From Actinomycetota bacterium (lineage in GTDB: Bacteria > Actinomycetota > Actinomycetes > Nanopelagicales > Nanopelagicaceae), in assembly GCA_003569265.1 (NCBI GenBank), contig BGON01000001.1, forward strand, positions 186,001-250,000: 64,000 nt of DNA. The letters run 5' to 3'. Position 1 is the first letter of the stretch, and every line of letters starts with the position of its first letter. Under the pieces are notes generated by a model. It was not told where the DNA came from, did no database searches, and worked only from the letters and a program-made list of their open reading frames with translations. Of the stretch, positions 36,741-44,785 are shown piece by piece. The position numbers and the translations under genes are program-made.

Positions 36741-38162
36741 ATGCCAGTTTTTGATCTGGAAATAAATGGCCCAAATACGATTCAAGAATCTGAACGCAAA
36801 GGTTCTGCGCGGTCATTGTTCTGGCCGTGGGCTGGGGCAAACGTCTCACTCTTAGCCCTGTCCTATGGCTCCTTCTTCTTAGGGTTTGGAATCTCATTTA
36901 GGCAGGCCACATGGGCTGCGATCATCGGCACCATTTGTTCCTTTTTCTTAGTCGGTATCAGTTCTTTAGCCGGCAAGCGTTCAAATGCGCCAACAATGGT
37001 GTTAGCTCGAGCCTCCTTTGGAGTTAAGGGCAGCATCGTTCCTGGATTCCTTTCGTATTTTATCTTCGTCGGATGGGAAACTGTTTTAGTCTCCCTTGCC
37101 ACCCTTGCAACAGGGACTGTCTTTTCTAGAATTGGGGGAATAGGCCAAAACCTTGCTCTGATCCTTGGATTTGTAATAGCGGTCTCACTCACTGTTTTTG
37201 GTGGAGTTCTTGGATTTAGCGTCATTATGAAGCTGCAAAAAATATTAACGGTAATAACCGTTGTCATGACGCTTGCTTACATCGCACTCACTATCGGCAC
37301 AATCAATTGGAGTGCTGTAACTGCTATCAAGGATGGTTCAACTCAAGGCTTCATCGGTGCACTCATTTTTGGTGTAACCGGTATTGGACTTGGTTGGGTT
37401 AATTGTGCCGCAGATTACTCGCGTTATCTTCCTAGATCTGTTTCAAGCAAAGCAGTTGTGGGATGGACTGTATTTGGAGCTTCGGTTGTGCCCATCATTT
37501 TAGTTATCTATGGTGCAGCCCTGTCTGCTAGCAGCAAAGATCTCAGTGAGGCGATTGCTATGGATCCAATCGGTGCTTTGACCTCGCTATTGCCAACATG
37601 GTTCTTAATTCCATTTGCTCTTGTTGCAATTCTAGGATTAGTTGGTGGAGCAATTCTTGACCTTTACTCTTCAGGATTAGCCCTAGTTTCAATTGGCGTA
37701 CCAATCAAACGTCATCAGGCAGCCATAATCGATGCGTTTATTATGTTTGCAGGGTGTATCTATATCGTTTGGCTCGCTGACAATTTCTTCTATCCGTTCC
37801 AGGGATTTCTCATCACTCTTGGCGTTCCTGTTGCAGTGTGGTCGGCAATCTTCGTTGCAGATGTCATCATGCGAAAGAAGGCATACAGCGAGAGGGACTT
37901 ATACGACCCACAAGGGATGTATGGATCAATCAACAAGGGATCTATCGTATTAATGAGTATTGGAACAATAGTTGGCTGGGGATTTGTAACAAATACATTT
38001 GCTTCGTGGTTATCGTGGCAGGGTTATCTGCTCTTTCTTATTGGGGGCAAAGATGGCGCTTGGGCATATGCCAACGTGGGAGTTATTGCAGCATTGCTCA
38101 TTGGTTTTGTTGGTCACATTGTTTTTTCAAGAAAAACTATAGCTGCGCAGGAGTCCTTCTAA
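36741..38162 (+). CDS. NCS1-family permease (cytosine/purine permease-like)
   Basis: Integral membrane protein of 473 residues with about twelve helices, matching the nucleobase:cation symporter-1 family (CodB and relatives). Typical features are the N-terminal WPWAGANVSLLALSYGSFF, the helix-3 GSIVPGFLSYFIFVGWE and NCAADYSRYLP in the helix-6 region. Substrates of the family include cytosine, purines, allantoin and thiamine; nothing nearby decides between them. It follows copC by 2 nt, with AAAGGA upstream, and its 3' end overlaps nhaA by 26 bp. Confidence 0.84.
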   Translation: MPVFDLEINGPNTIQESERKGSARSLFWPWAGANVSLLALSYGSFFLGFGISFRQATWAAIIGTICSFFLVGISSLAGKRSNAPTMVLARASFGVKGSIVPGFLSYFIFVGWETVLVSLATLATGTVFSRIGGIGQNLALILGFVIAVSLTVFGGVLGFSVIMKLQKILTVITVVMTLAYIALTIGTINWSAVTAIKDGSTQGFIGALIFGVTGIGLGWVNCAADYSRYLPRSVSSKAVVGWTVFGASVVPIILVIYGAALSASSKDLSEAIAMDPIGALTSLLPTWFLIPFALVAILGLVGGAILDLYSSGLALVSIGVPIKRHQAAIIDAFIMFAGCIYIVWLADNFFYPFQGFLITLGVPVAVWSAIFVADVIMRKKAYSERDLYDPQGMYGSINKGSIVLMSIGTIVGWGFVTNTFASWLSWQGYLLFLIGGKDGAWAYANVGVIAALLIGFVGHIVFSRKTIAAQESF

Positions 38163-38934
38163 GCCAGATATATCCCGCTAGCCCGGAAAGAACCGCAGAA
38201 ACAAAGAGTCCTAACCTCACTTGATCTAACTCCACCTCAGAGCGTGCAGCGATATCGGCAATTACTAAAGCAACTGTTAACCCCATACCGGCCAAGGTCG
38301 CAATGCCAGTGATTTCCTTAATACCAATATTTGCGTGACCACCAAATCGTAACACTAGCCATGCAAATAAGGTAATTCCAAAGATTTTGCCAATAGATCT
38401 GGCGATGATGATGGCGATTGTTGTCTGTGATGTGAAGGCGCTGATCTTGATATCAAGAGGAATATTTACGACGACAATAATCGGAACAATAAAATAAGTT
38501 GAAACTGGTGTTAAAACTTTGATTACTTTGTGGAGTGCATGCGTGCGCAGCGGAAGAATGAATCCGATTGCGGCGGCGCCCAGCGTTGATAAAGCCTTAA
38601 TTGGTTCTAGATCACCGCCATAGAAGATTGCTAAGACGATGAGAGAAAAGAGATCATCGGCGATTGCAAGAGTTAGTAGAAATAAGCGCACATGTGGATT
38701 GACTCGCTTACCCAACAATGTGAGAACGCCTAGTGCAAGTGCGATATCTGTTGGCATTGATGCTGCCCACATATGTGAACCTGGATTGATGAGTAAATAG
38801 ATTCCGGCAGGAACAAGCATGCCGCCCAAAGCTGCAACGATTGGGACAACGGCTGTCTTGAAATCCTTGATGCCATTTTTAATCTCTAGGCCAACTAGAA
38901 AGAAGAAGGTGGCGATTAGGGCATCTAGGAACAT
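38137..38934 (-). CDS. nhaA: Compact NhaA-type Na+/H+ antiporter
   Basis: NhaA homologue of 265 residues, against 388 in E. coli. It starts inside helix II (LIATFFFLVGLEIK). It keeps the helix IV motif TDIALALGVLTLLG, the essential paired Asp in LAIADDLFSLIV, the Lys of SIGKIFGI corresponding to Lys300, and the C-terminal helices. By comparison it lacks helix I and most of helices VI-VII, FYGGDLEP leading almost directly into the FILPL helix. A -10 box lies 6 nt before the start and glnA ends 70 bp upstream, so the short start looks genuine. Whether it transports is unknown. Confidence 0.8.
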   Translation of the reverse strand: MFLDALIATFFFLVGLEIKNGIKDFKTAVVPIVAALGGMLVPAGIYLLINPGSHMWAASMPTDIALALGVLTLLGKRVNPHVRLFLLTLAIADDLFSLIVLAIFYGGDLEPIKALSTLGAAAIGFILPLRTHALHKVIKVLTPVSTYFIVPIIVVVNIPLDIKISAFTSQTTIAIIIARSIGKIFGITLFAWLVLRFGGHANIGIKEITGIATLAGMGLTVALVIADIAARSEVELDQVRLGLFVSAVLSGLAGYIWLRRTPAQL

Positions 38935-38940
38935 GGCATA

Positions 38941-38946
38941 AATCTA
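38941..38946 (-). promoter_or_regulatory. -10 hexamer of leaderless nhaA
   Basis: TAGATT, 6 nt before ATG at 38934. The expected -35 position falls inside the palindrome 38961-38994. Confidence 0.55.
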
Positions 38947-38960
38947 CTATGTCGGGATAC

Positions 38961-38994
38961 AACAATGCCCGTACCAATTGGCACGGGCATTGTT
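38961..38994. terminator. 34-bp palindrome between glnA and nhaA
   Basis: Perfect 12-bp arms (AACAATGCCCGT and ACGGGCATTGTT) flank a central CCAATTGG. It begins 10 bp after the glnA stop, so it probably forms a termination or mRNA-protecting hairpin. It lacks a T run and also covers the nhaA -35 region, so an operator role is possible. Confidence 0.55.
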
Positions 38995-39004
38995 GGAAGT
39001 GTTT

Positions 39005-40435
39005 TTAGATGTCGAAATACAGCTCGAACTCAGCTGGATGTGGACGCAAGCGAACATAATCAACTTCTTGCTTGCGCTTGAATTCGATCCATGTCTCGAT
39101 GAGATCCTTTGTAAATACGCCACCCTTGAGCAAGAACTCGTGATCGCGCTCTAGGTTGTTGAGTACTTCATCAAGTGATCCTGGCACCTGTGGAATTGCA
39201 GCAGCCTCTGCTCCAGTCAATTCATACAAATCTTTATCTACTGGGGCAGGTGGTTCGATCTTATTGATGATTCCATCAAGACCGGCCATCAACATCGCAG
39301 CAAATGCTAGATATGGATTTGATGATGGATCTGGGCAACGGAACTCAATGCGCTTTGCCTTGGGACTGGATCCTGTAATTGGGATACGGATACAAGCTGA
39401 ACGGTTACGAGCTGAGTAAACAAGGTTTACTGGTGCTTCATAACCTGGGACTAAGCGTCGGTATGAGTTAACAGTTGGGTTAGTGAAAGCAAGCAATGAT
39501 GGTGCGTGCTTGAGAAGGCCACCGACATAGTGACGGGCCAAGTCTGAAAGATCGCCGTAGCCATCACCGAAGAACAACGGCTTGCCATCTTTCCAGAGTG
39601 ATTGGTGAACGTGCATACCTGAACCGTTATCACCAAAGAGTGGCTTTGGCATAAAGGTTGCAGTCTTTCCACCCTGCCATGCAGTGTTACGAACTACGTA
39701 CTTAAACTTCATTAACTCATCGCCGGCATGTAAAATATCTGTGAAGCGGTAATTAATTTCCATCTGACCCGCTGTACCAACTTCGTGGTGTGAGCGCTCA
39801 ACAAGAAGGCCAACTTTTCCAAGTTGCATAACCATCTCATCGCGAAGATCAGCAAATTGATCTGTTGGAGATACAGGGAAATATCCACCCTTGATGCGAG
39901 TGCGGTATCCGCGGTTGGGAGTTCCATCTGCATCTTCTTTAATTCCTGTATTCCAAGCACCCTCATATGAATCAATCTCATGATAAGCAGTGTTGATATC
40001 TGTCTTAAAGCGAACACGATCAAAAACATAGAATTCAGCTTCTGGTGCAAAGAATGCTGTGTCAGCAATTCCTTGTGCACGCATGAAGTCAACTGCCTTT
40101 GCAACAACACCACGTGGGTCACGACTATATGGTGAGTTATCAACTGGGTTGTGGACAGAGAAGATAATGACAAGAGTCTTCTCTTTACGGTATGGATCGA
40201 CAAATGCAGATTCTGGAACTGGTAGCAGTTTCATATCTGATTCATGGATTGACTGGAAACCGCGAATTGATGAACCATCAAACATTAGACCATCAGTAAA
40301 GACAGCCTCATCAAATGATTCAATAGGAACGTTGAAGTGGTGCTGGATACCAGGAAGATCAGTAAAGCGAACGTCAACGAGCTTTATGTCTTCCTTCTTA
40401 ATATATGCAAAAATTTCTGCAGAGTTCTTAAACAT
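39005..40435 (-). CDS. glnA: Glutamine synthetase type I
   Basis: Assimilates ammonia onto glutamate with ATP. All type I motifs are present: [15 protein letters not shown] (the flexible Asp loop), the [12 protein letters not shown] metal site, [11 protein letters not shown] and NRSACIRIP. The adenylylation Tyr sits in [11 protein letters not shown] near residue 400, so GlnE-type control is possible. At 476 residues it is the usual GlnA1 length. It has a Shine-Dalgarno leader (GGGAG, 5 nt from the ATG) and an inverted repeat at 40455-40473 just upstream. Confidence 0.97.
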   Translation of the reverse strand: MFKNSAEIFAYIKKEDIKLVDVRFTDLPGIQHHFNVPIESFDEAVFTDGLMFDGSSIRGFQSIHESDMKLLPVPESAFVDPYRKEKTLVIIFSVHNPVDNSPYSRDPRGVVAKAVDFMRAQGIADTAFFAPEAEFYVFDRVRFKTDINTAYHEIDSYEGAWNTGIKEDADGTPNRGYRTRIKGGYFPVSPTDQFADLRDEMVMQLGKVGLLVERSHHEVGTAGQMEINYRFTDILHAGDELMKFKYVVRNTAWQGGKTATFMPKPLFGDNGSGMHVHQSLWKDGKPLFFGDGYGDLSDLARHYVGGLLKHAPSLLAFTNPTVNSYRRLVPGYEAPVNLVYSARNRSACIRIPITGSSPKAKRIEFRCPDPSSNPYLAFAAMLMAGLDGIINKIEPPAPVDKDLYELTGAEAAAIPQVPGSLDEVLNNLERDHEFLLKGGVFTKDLIETWIEFKRKQEVDYVRLRPHPAEFELYFDI

Positions 40436-40454
40436 GCTTCTCCCAATTCACATG

Positions 40455-40473
40455 GATACATACAAGGTGTATC
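40455..40473. promoter_or_regulatory. Inverted repeat upstream of glnA
   Basis: GATACA and TGTATC arms with a 7-bp spacer, 20 bp before the glnA start on its coding strand. Position and symmetry suggest a regulator site for nitrogen control. It does not match the GlnR, AmtR or NtcA consensus as I know them. Confidence 0.45.
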
Positions 40474-40585
40474 AGCGCAGATTTTCTCGACTTTGAGCCC
40501 TCTGCTTCGTGCCCCAAGAATAAGTCGCAGAAGGGGAAATGGCCTAACCGCCCTGTTACATCCATGTTAAGAATTCAAAGGGCGT

Positions 40586-40591
40586 TAGGCT
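40586..40591 (+). promoter_or_regulatory. -10 hexamer of leaderless RDD gene
   Basis: TAGGCT, 7 nt before ATG at 40599. Confidence 0.58.
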
Positions 40592-40598
40592 TAGACCC

Positions 40599-40970
40599 AT
40601 GAGTTACCCATTCATTCGAACCACCTATGGCCGCCGCATGGCGGCCCTGGCCCTGGATTGGTTGGCCTGTTATGCGATCGTGGCCGCGCTCAGCGGGGGC
40701 GTTAACAAGATGAACCCCAACAGTTCCCTCTATGTTCTAGTGATCTTCTTTCTAGAAGTCTGGATCCTCATCACCTTGCAAGGTGCAACCTTGGGACATC
40801 GTCTCTTTGGGATGAAGGTTGTTCGCTTTGAAGATGGAGGGGCAATCTCTTTGGCTCAAGCACTGATTCGAACAGTATTTTTAGTTCTAGTTGTCACTGC
40901 AGTCACTTTTGATCAGAACGGCCGTGGAATCCATGAGCGCTTAAGTGGATCGGTCCTCACTAGAAGTTAA
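40599..40970 (+). CDS. RDD-family membrane protein
   Basis: Protein of 123 residues with three hydrophobic helices and the RDD pattern: an Arg at the start (YGRRMAALALDWL, with the Asp inside helix 1), then TLGHRLFGMKVVR and a C-terminal HERLSGSVL. Function unknown; members have been linked to transport. It is encoded divergently from glnA, and a homologue (Rv2219A) adjoins glnA1 in Mycobacterium tuberculosis. Confidence 0.83.
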   Translation: MSYPFIRTTYGRRMAALALDWLACYAIVAALSGGVNKMNPNSSLYVLVIFFLEVWILITLQGATLGHRLFGMKVVRFEDGGAISLAQALIRTVFLVLVVTAVTFDQNGRGIHERLSGSVLTRS

Positions 40971-41002
40971 AGAGTTTTTGATCCAATGAAGTTAGAGGCG
41001 CT

Positions 41003-41008
41003 TACACT
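41003..41008 (+). promoter_or_regulatory. -10 hexamer of leaderless S51-like peptidase gene
   Basis: TACACT, 6 nt before ATG at 41015. Confidence 0.58.
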
Positions 41009-41014
41009 TATCAA

Positions 41015-41740
41015 ATGAATGGCTCACTCGCACTTGTTGGCTCAGGGGAATATCTACCTGCGATGGCTGCCTTTGAGAAGTCACTTGTTGACGATGGTGT
41101 GAATAACGCAAAAGAAGCCAGATATGTTCAAATCCCAACTGCGGCTGGACGAGAAAGTGATGATCGTTTGGCATATTGGAAAGAGCTAGGTCTGCGGCAA
41201 GCAAAGGCTATTGGCGTGGAAGCAACGTATCTTCCAATCTACAGACGTGAGGATGCTTTCAATCAAGAATTTGTTGATGCAGTAGCAAATAGCGCTCTGA
41301 TGTATATGTCTGGGGGAGACCCACACCATTTGGCAGAAGTTTTGATTAACACACCGCTGTGGTCTGCAATTCTAGAAAATTGGAAAACAGGCGCATCACT
41401 TGCAGGATGCAGCGCTGGAGCAATGGTCCTGAGCGCGCATATTCCTAACTTTCGTTTGCTGAAGAAAACCCCAACAACAGGATTGAACTTGCTTCCAGAG
41501 ATTCGTGTCATCCCGCACTTTAATAAGTTCTTTAGGTGGATTCCAGAGAGTGCGGCCAAGGTTTTATTACACGTTCCTGATAACTCAATTCTTATAGGAG
41601 TTGATGAGCTAACAGCTATTGTGAAGCGATCAGGGGATACCGAGTGGGTTGTGGTCGGTGACGCAAAAGTGCATGTTTTAAAAGGCCTGCCTGATCAACA
41701 ACTACACGATGGAGAAAGAATTAAACTTCCTACGCCTTAA
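41015..41740 (+). CDS. Peptidase S51 / cyanophycinase-like protein
   Basis: Class I glutamine amidotransferase-like fold with a serine nucleophile. S133 lies in the nucleophile elbow GCSAGA, H168 is in VIPHFNKF, and GVDELTAI contributes the acidic residue seen at the equivalent place in cyanophycinase. At 241 residues it is close to the dipeptidase E/cyanophycinase group. No signal peptide is visible, so it is cytoplasmic. The substrate, Asp-X dipeptide or other isopeptide, is not determined; no cyanophycin synthetase is in the window. Confidence 0.8.
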   Translation: MNGSLALVGSGEYLPAMAAFEKSLVDDGVNNAKEARYVQIPTAAGRESDDRLAYWKELGLRQAKAIGVEATYLPIYRREDAFNQEFVDAVANSALMYMSGGDPHHLAEVLINTPLWSAILENWKTGASLAGCSAGAMVLSAHIPNFRLLKKTPTTGLNLLPEIRVIPHFNKFFRWIPESAAKVLLHVPDNSILIGVDELTAIVKRSGDTEWVVVGDAKVHVLKGLPDQQLHDGERIKLPTP

Positions 41741-41750
41741 TTGATGAGTA

Positions 41751-42428
41751 TTAGCGGATCTTTGGCGCACGAGTCGGCATCGGACCCTTGGGAATTGGCA
41801 TAGACAAACCACCAACTGCCTTCAGGCGTGCACGAACTTCGCGCATTTGATGGGCAGTTAATTTCTTAGGCTGCTTTTGCAAATGCTTTTGTAGTTTACG
41901 AAGGGACACTTGACCTTCTCCGTCGCCAACAATTACTTCAATGACTGGCACACCAGGAGCAAAGCGCTCAGTCTTCTTGTGCTCATCCTGCAGCAGTTGG
42001 CGAAGAGTGCTTAGTGAACCTTCGCCAGTAAGAACGATTCCTGCACGTCCAACACTGCGGTGGACCATGTCTTGGTTACGTGAAACTGCCACAGCTGGAG
42101 TTGTTGTCCATCCCTTGCGGATAGCCATCAAAACGCTAGCGCCGGCACCTATCTGACCTTCGATTGAGGTGTATGCGGCACGGCCTGCAACTCGCGTAAA
42201 GAAAAGCAGAGTTGTGAGAAAAGAAAGTGGAGTGAAAATAAAGCCAACATAAACTGGATGATTAACAGCTATACCGATGCCAATTCCAATTGAAAGTGTT
42301 ACCAGGAATATTGCGACAAGGGCTATACCGATCCAAGGCTTAACCTGCTTAGTGACAGCGTATGCATCACGAAAGGTTTGAAAACGTGGAGTCTTGATCT
42401 TCTTTTCTTTAGCTTTTCTTGTGAACAT
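41751..42428 (-). CDS. DUF4191 membrane protein
   Basis: Protein of 225 residues with two membrane helices near residues 30-80 (IGIALVAIFLVTLSIGIGIG and a second after HPVYVGF), a basic N-terminus and a conserved cytosolic domain (MVHRSVGRAGIVLTGEG, LTAHQMREVRARLKAVGG). It matches DUF4191, encoded next to lipA in actinobacteria (Rv2219 in M. tuberculosis). Function unknown. It follows the acyltransferase gene by 4 nt, at the end of the lipB-lipA-plsC-DUF4191 unit. Confidence 0.83.
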   Translation of the reverse strand: MFTRKAKEKKIKTPRFQTFRDAYAVTKQVKPWIGIALVAIFLVTLSIGIGIGIAVNHPVYVGFIFTPLSFLTTLLFFTRVAGRAAYTSIEGQIGAGASVLMAIRKGWTTTPAVAVSRNQDMVHRSVGRAGIVLTGEGSLSTLRQLLQDEHKKTERFAPGVPVIEVIVGDGEGQVSLRKLQKHLQKQPKKLTAHQMREVRARLKAVGGLSMPIPKGPMPTRAPKIR

Positions 42429-42432
42429 GTCT

Positions 42433-43131
42433 TTAGTTTAGTGGGGCAGGGGCAGTTCCACCAAGGCGAGCAGGAGCCCAACGTTGGCCCACATGGCTAT
42501 CAGGGTAGTTCTCTTGCACCTGATACAACATCGAAAGCAAAGTTTGCCGCAGATGCAACTCGGCCTGCTCAACATCTGCTCCGCGTTCATAAAGAATTGG
42601 CTCGCCAAAGACCACAGTCACAGGAAAATTGTTGCGCTTGAGGTTTCGCTTAATACCCTTAGTCCAAATTCTCTGGCTTCCCCAGATGATGGTCGGAATA
42701 ATCGGCACACCAGCACCCATCGCTAACCTGACTGCTCCGGATTTAAGTTCCTTGATCTCAAATGAGGTTGAGGTTGTGCCTTCAGGAAAGATGCCGATGA
42801 TCTCACCAGCCTTGAGTGCACGAAGGGCTGCAACAAAAGATGCAGAGCCACTGCTGCGATCAACGTTGATGTGGTGCATGCCGCGCATTAGTGGGCCAGC
42901 TAATTTATTATCAAAGATCTCTTTCTTAGCCATGAAACGAACTAGGCGCCCAGTAGGTAACACTGCGGTGCCAGTGATTGCAAAATCCAAATAACTCACA
43001 TGATTGATAGCAAGAATTGCGCCGCCTTTTCGGGGGATATTCTCTTCGCCACCAAAATCAAATTTCAAACCTAAATATTTCCACAAAGTCTTTATAACTA
43101 CGATAACTGGGGGATAGACGAGATCAGCCAC
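42433..43131 (-). CDS. 1-acyl-sn-glycerol-3-phosphate acyltransferase (PlsC-like), second copy
   Basis: Acyltransferase with NHVSYLD (HX4D) and [11 protein letters not shown] motifs, then [18 protein letters not shown]. The GTG at 43131 is preferred since AAAGG lies six nt upstream; an ATG at 43146 is the alternative, and an open frame extends further into lipA. About 232 residues from the GTG. Inserted between lipA and DUF4191 compared with Mycobacterium. Substrate preference relative to the copy at 30.3 kb is unknown. Confidence 0.83.
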   Translation of the reverse strand: MADLVYPPVIVVIKTLWKYLGLKFDFGGEENIPRKGGAILAINHVSYLDFAITGTAVLPTGRLVRFMAKKEIFDNKLAGPLMRGMHHINVDRSSGSASFVAALRALKAGEIIGIFPEGTTSTSFEIKELKSGAVRLAMGAGVPIIPTIIWGSQRIWTKGIKRNLKRNNFPVTVVFGEPILYERGADVEQAELHLRQTLLSMLYQVQENYPDSHVGQRWAPARLGGTAPAPLN

Positions 43132-44056
43132 GAACAGCCTTTGCATCCGTTGCCTGCTTATAGAGGCGACCAGCGCGATAGCTAGAGCGCACAAGTGGTC
43201 CGCTCATCACGCCGAGGAAACCAATATCTGTGGCCTCTTTTGAGAGCTCAACAAACTCTTCAGGTTTAACCCAACGCTCTACTGGATGGTGACGGCTCGT
43301 TGGTCGCAAATACTGAGTAATAGTAATTAAGTCACAGCCCGCATCATGTAAATCAACGAGTGCTTGAGTAACTTCTTCGCGAGTTTCTCCCAAACCAAGG
43401 ATGAGATTTGATTTAGTGACCAAACCAAAATCACGGGCCATCGAGATCACAGTTAGGGATTTTTCATAAGTAAATGCTGGGCGAATTCGCTTGAAGATAC
43501 GCGGGACAGTCTCCAAGTTATGGGCAAAGACCTCAGGGCGAGTTTCAAAGATTTCATTGAGCAGGTGTGCTTTTGCATGAAAATCAGGAGCCAACATTTC
43601 AACGCCAGTACCTGGATTTAACTCGTGCACCTTGCGAATTGTTTCGGCATAGAGCCAAGCACCTTCATCAGGCAAGTCATCGCGTGTGACACCAGTGATG
43701 GTCGCGTACTTAAGGCCCATAGCTTTAACTGACTCGGCCACCTTGCGCGGCTCTTCACGATCTAGAGCATCAGGTTTACCTGTATCAATATTGCAAAAGT
43801 CGCAACGCCGTGTGCACTTGTCGCCACCGATTAAAAATGTCGCTTCTTTATCTTCCCAGCACTCAAAGATATTTGGACATGCTGCCTCTTGGCAGACTGT
43901 GTGGAGACCTTCTGATTTCACCAAGCTTTGCAGACGTGTGTACTCAGGGCCCATGTGCGCCTTGGTCTTAATCCATTCAGGCTTTCGCTCAATAGGGACT
44001 TCGGCATTGCGTGCTTCAATGCGGATGAGTTTGCGACCTTCTGGGGCAAGTGTCAT
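43124..44056 (-). CDS. lipA: Lipoyl synthase
   Basis: Radical-SAM enzyme inserting two sulfurs into octanoyl groups on lipoyl domains. The auxiliary cluster cysteines are C55, C60 and C66 ([12 protein letters not shown]), the radical-SAM cluster is C81/C85/C88 (CTRRCDFC), and the C-terminal RSSYRAG provides the Ser ligand. At 310 residues it is normal. The ATG at 44056 overlaps the lipB stop (ATGA); a GTG two codons earlier is possible. Its products serve SucB and the glycine cleavage system. Confidence 0.96.
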   Translation of the reverse strand: MTLAPEGRKLIRIEARNAEVPIERKPEWIKTKAHMGPEYTRLQSLVKSEGLHTVCQEAACPNIFECWEDKEATFLIGGDKCTRRCDFCNIDTGKPDALDREEPRKVAESVKAMGLKYATITGVTRDDLPDEGAWLYAETIRKVHELNPGTGVEMLAPDFHAKAHLLNEIFETRPEVFAHNLETVPRIFKRIRPAFTYEKSLTVISMARDFGLVTKSNLILGLGETREEVTQALVDLHDAGCDLITITQYLRPTSRHHPVERWVKPEEFVELSKEATDIGFLGVMSGPLVRSSYRAGRLYKQATDAKAVRG

Positions 44057-44709
44057 GCGCACACCTTCTTTAAAGATTCGAATATATGTCGCTCAAGCAA
44101 TGGAGAAACTTCTTCGATGCTTATGTTACGGCCAAGCTCCCTAGAAATAGATGTGACATCAGCATCGGCAATTCCGCAGGGAATAATCTGATCAAAGGCA
44201 CTTAGGTCAGGGCAGACATTGAGTGCAAAGCCATGCATTGTCACACCCTTGCTCACACGAATTCCAATTGCAGCTATTTTGCGGTCACCCTTTTCATCAA
44301 TGACCCAAACGCCAGAGCGACCAGAGACACAGGTTGCCTTGATGCCTAAATCTTCACAGACATGTATCAACCCACGTTCAATCTCTCGGACAAAGCCAAC
44401 AAGCTCATGTGGTTGAGAAAGTTTTACTATTGGATATCCAACAAGTTGTCCTGGACCATGCCAAGTAATTTTTCCACCGCGATCAACTTCAATTACTGGC
44501 GTTCCATCCGCAGGTTTTTCTGAATCTAAAGTTCTACGACCAGCGGTGTAAACAGATGGGTGCTCAAGTAATAGCAAAGTATTGGGGCGAATTCCCTCAG
44601 CGACTTCAGAATGAATAGTGCGCTGAATTTCCCAGGCCTTTTCATAATCAATGAGGCCGTGACGGGTGAGGACTATTGCACTTTGGGTTGGCGGGGTCAC
44701 GACGGGCAC
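44053..44709 (-). CDS. lipB: Octanoyl-ACP:protein octanoyltransferase
   Basis: Transfers octanoate from ACP to lipoyl domains, the step before LipA. The motifs [34 protein letters not shown] and [11 protein letters not shown] are diagnostic, and the catalytic Cys lies in [13 protein letters not shown] with the Lys in RKIAAIGI. At 218 residues it is normal. It starts at a GTG with a leaderless promoter and overlaps lipA by 4 nt. Confidence 0.96.
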   Translation of the reverse strand: MPVVTPPTQSAIVLTRHGLIDYEKAWEIQRTIHSEVAEGIRPNTLLLLEHPSVYTAGRRTLDSEKPADGTPVIEVDRGGKITWHGPGQLVGYPIVKLSQPHELVGFVREIERGLIHVCEDLGIKATCVSGRSGVWVIDEKGDRKIAAIGIRVSKGVTMHGFALNVCPDLSAFDQIIPCGIADADVTSISRELGRNISIEEVSPLLERHIFESLKKVCA

Positions 44710-44715
44710 ATCACT

Positions 44716-44721
44716 AGCCTA
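44716..44721 (-). promoter_or_regulatory. -10 hexamer of leaderless lipB
   Basis: TAGGCT, 6 nt before GTG at 44709. It should drive lipB-lipA-plsC-DUF4191. Confidence 0.58.
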
Positions 44722-44785
44722 AAGGTAGGCTTGCCTCCTTACCAATTGAAGCCATATCAGACCTATAGGAAAGGCCGCCTTCATC

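Noticed and set aside
38137-38934. nhaA as a decayed pseudogene
   Set aside because: Catalytic residues are intact, the deleted parts are in frame, and a well-placed promoter precedes the short start.
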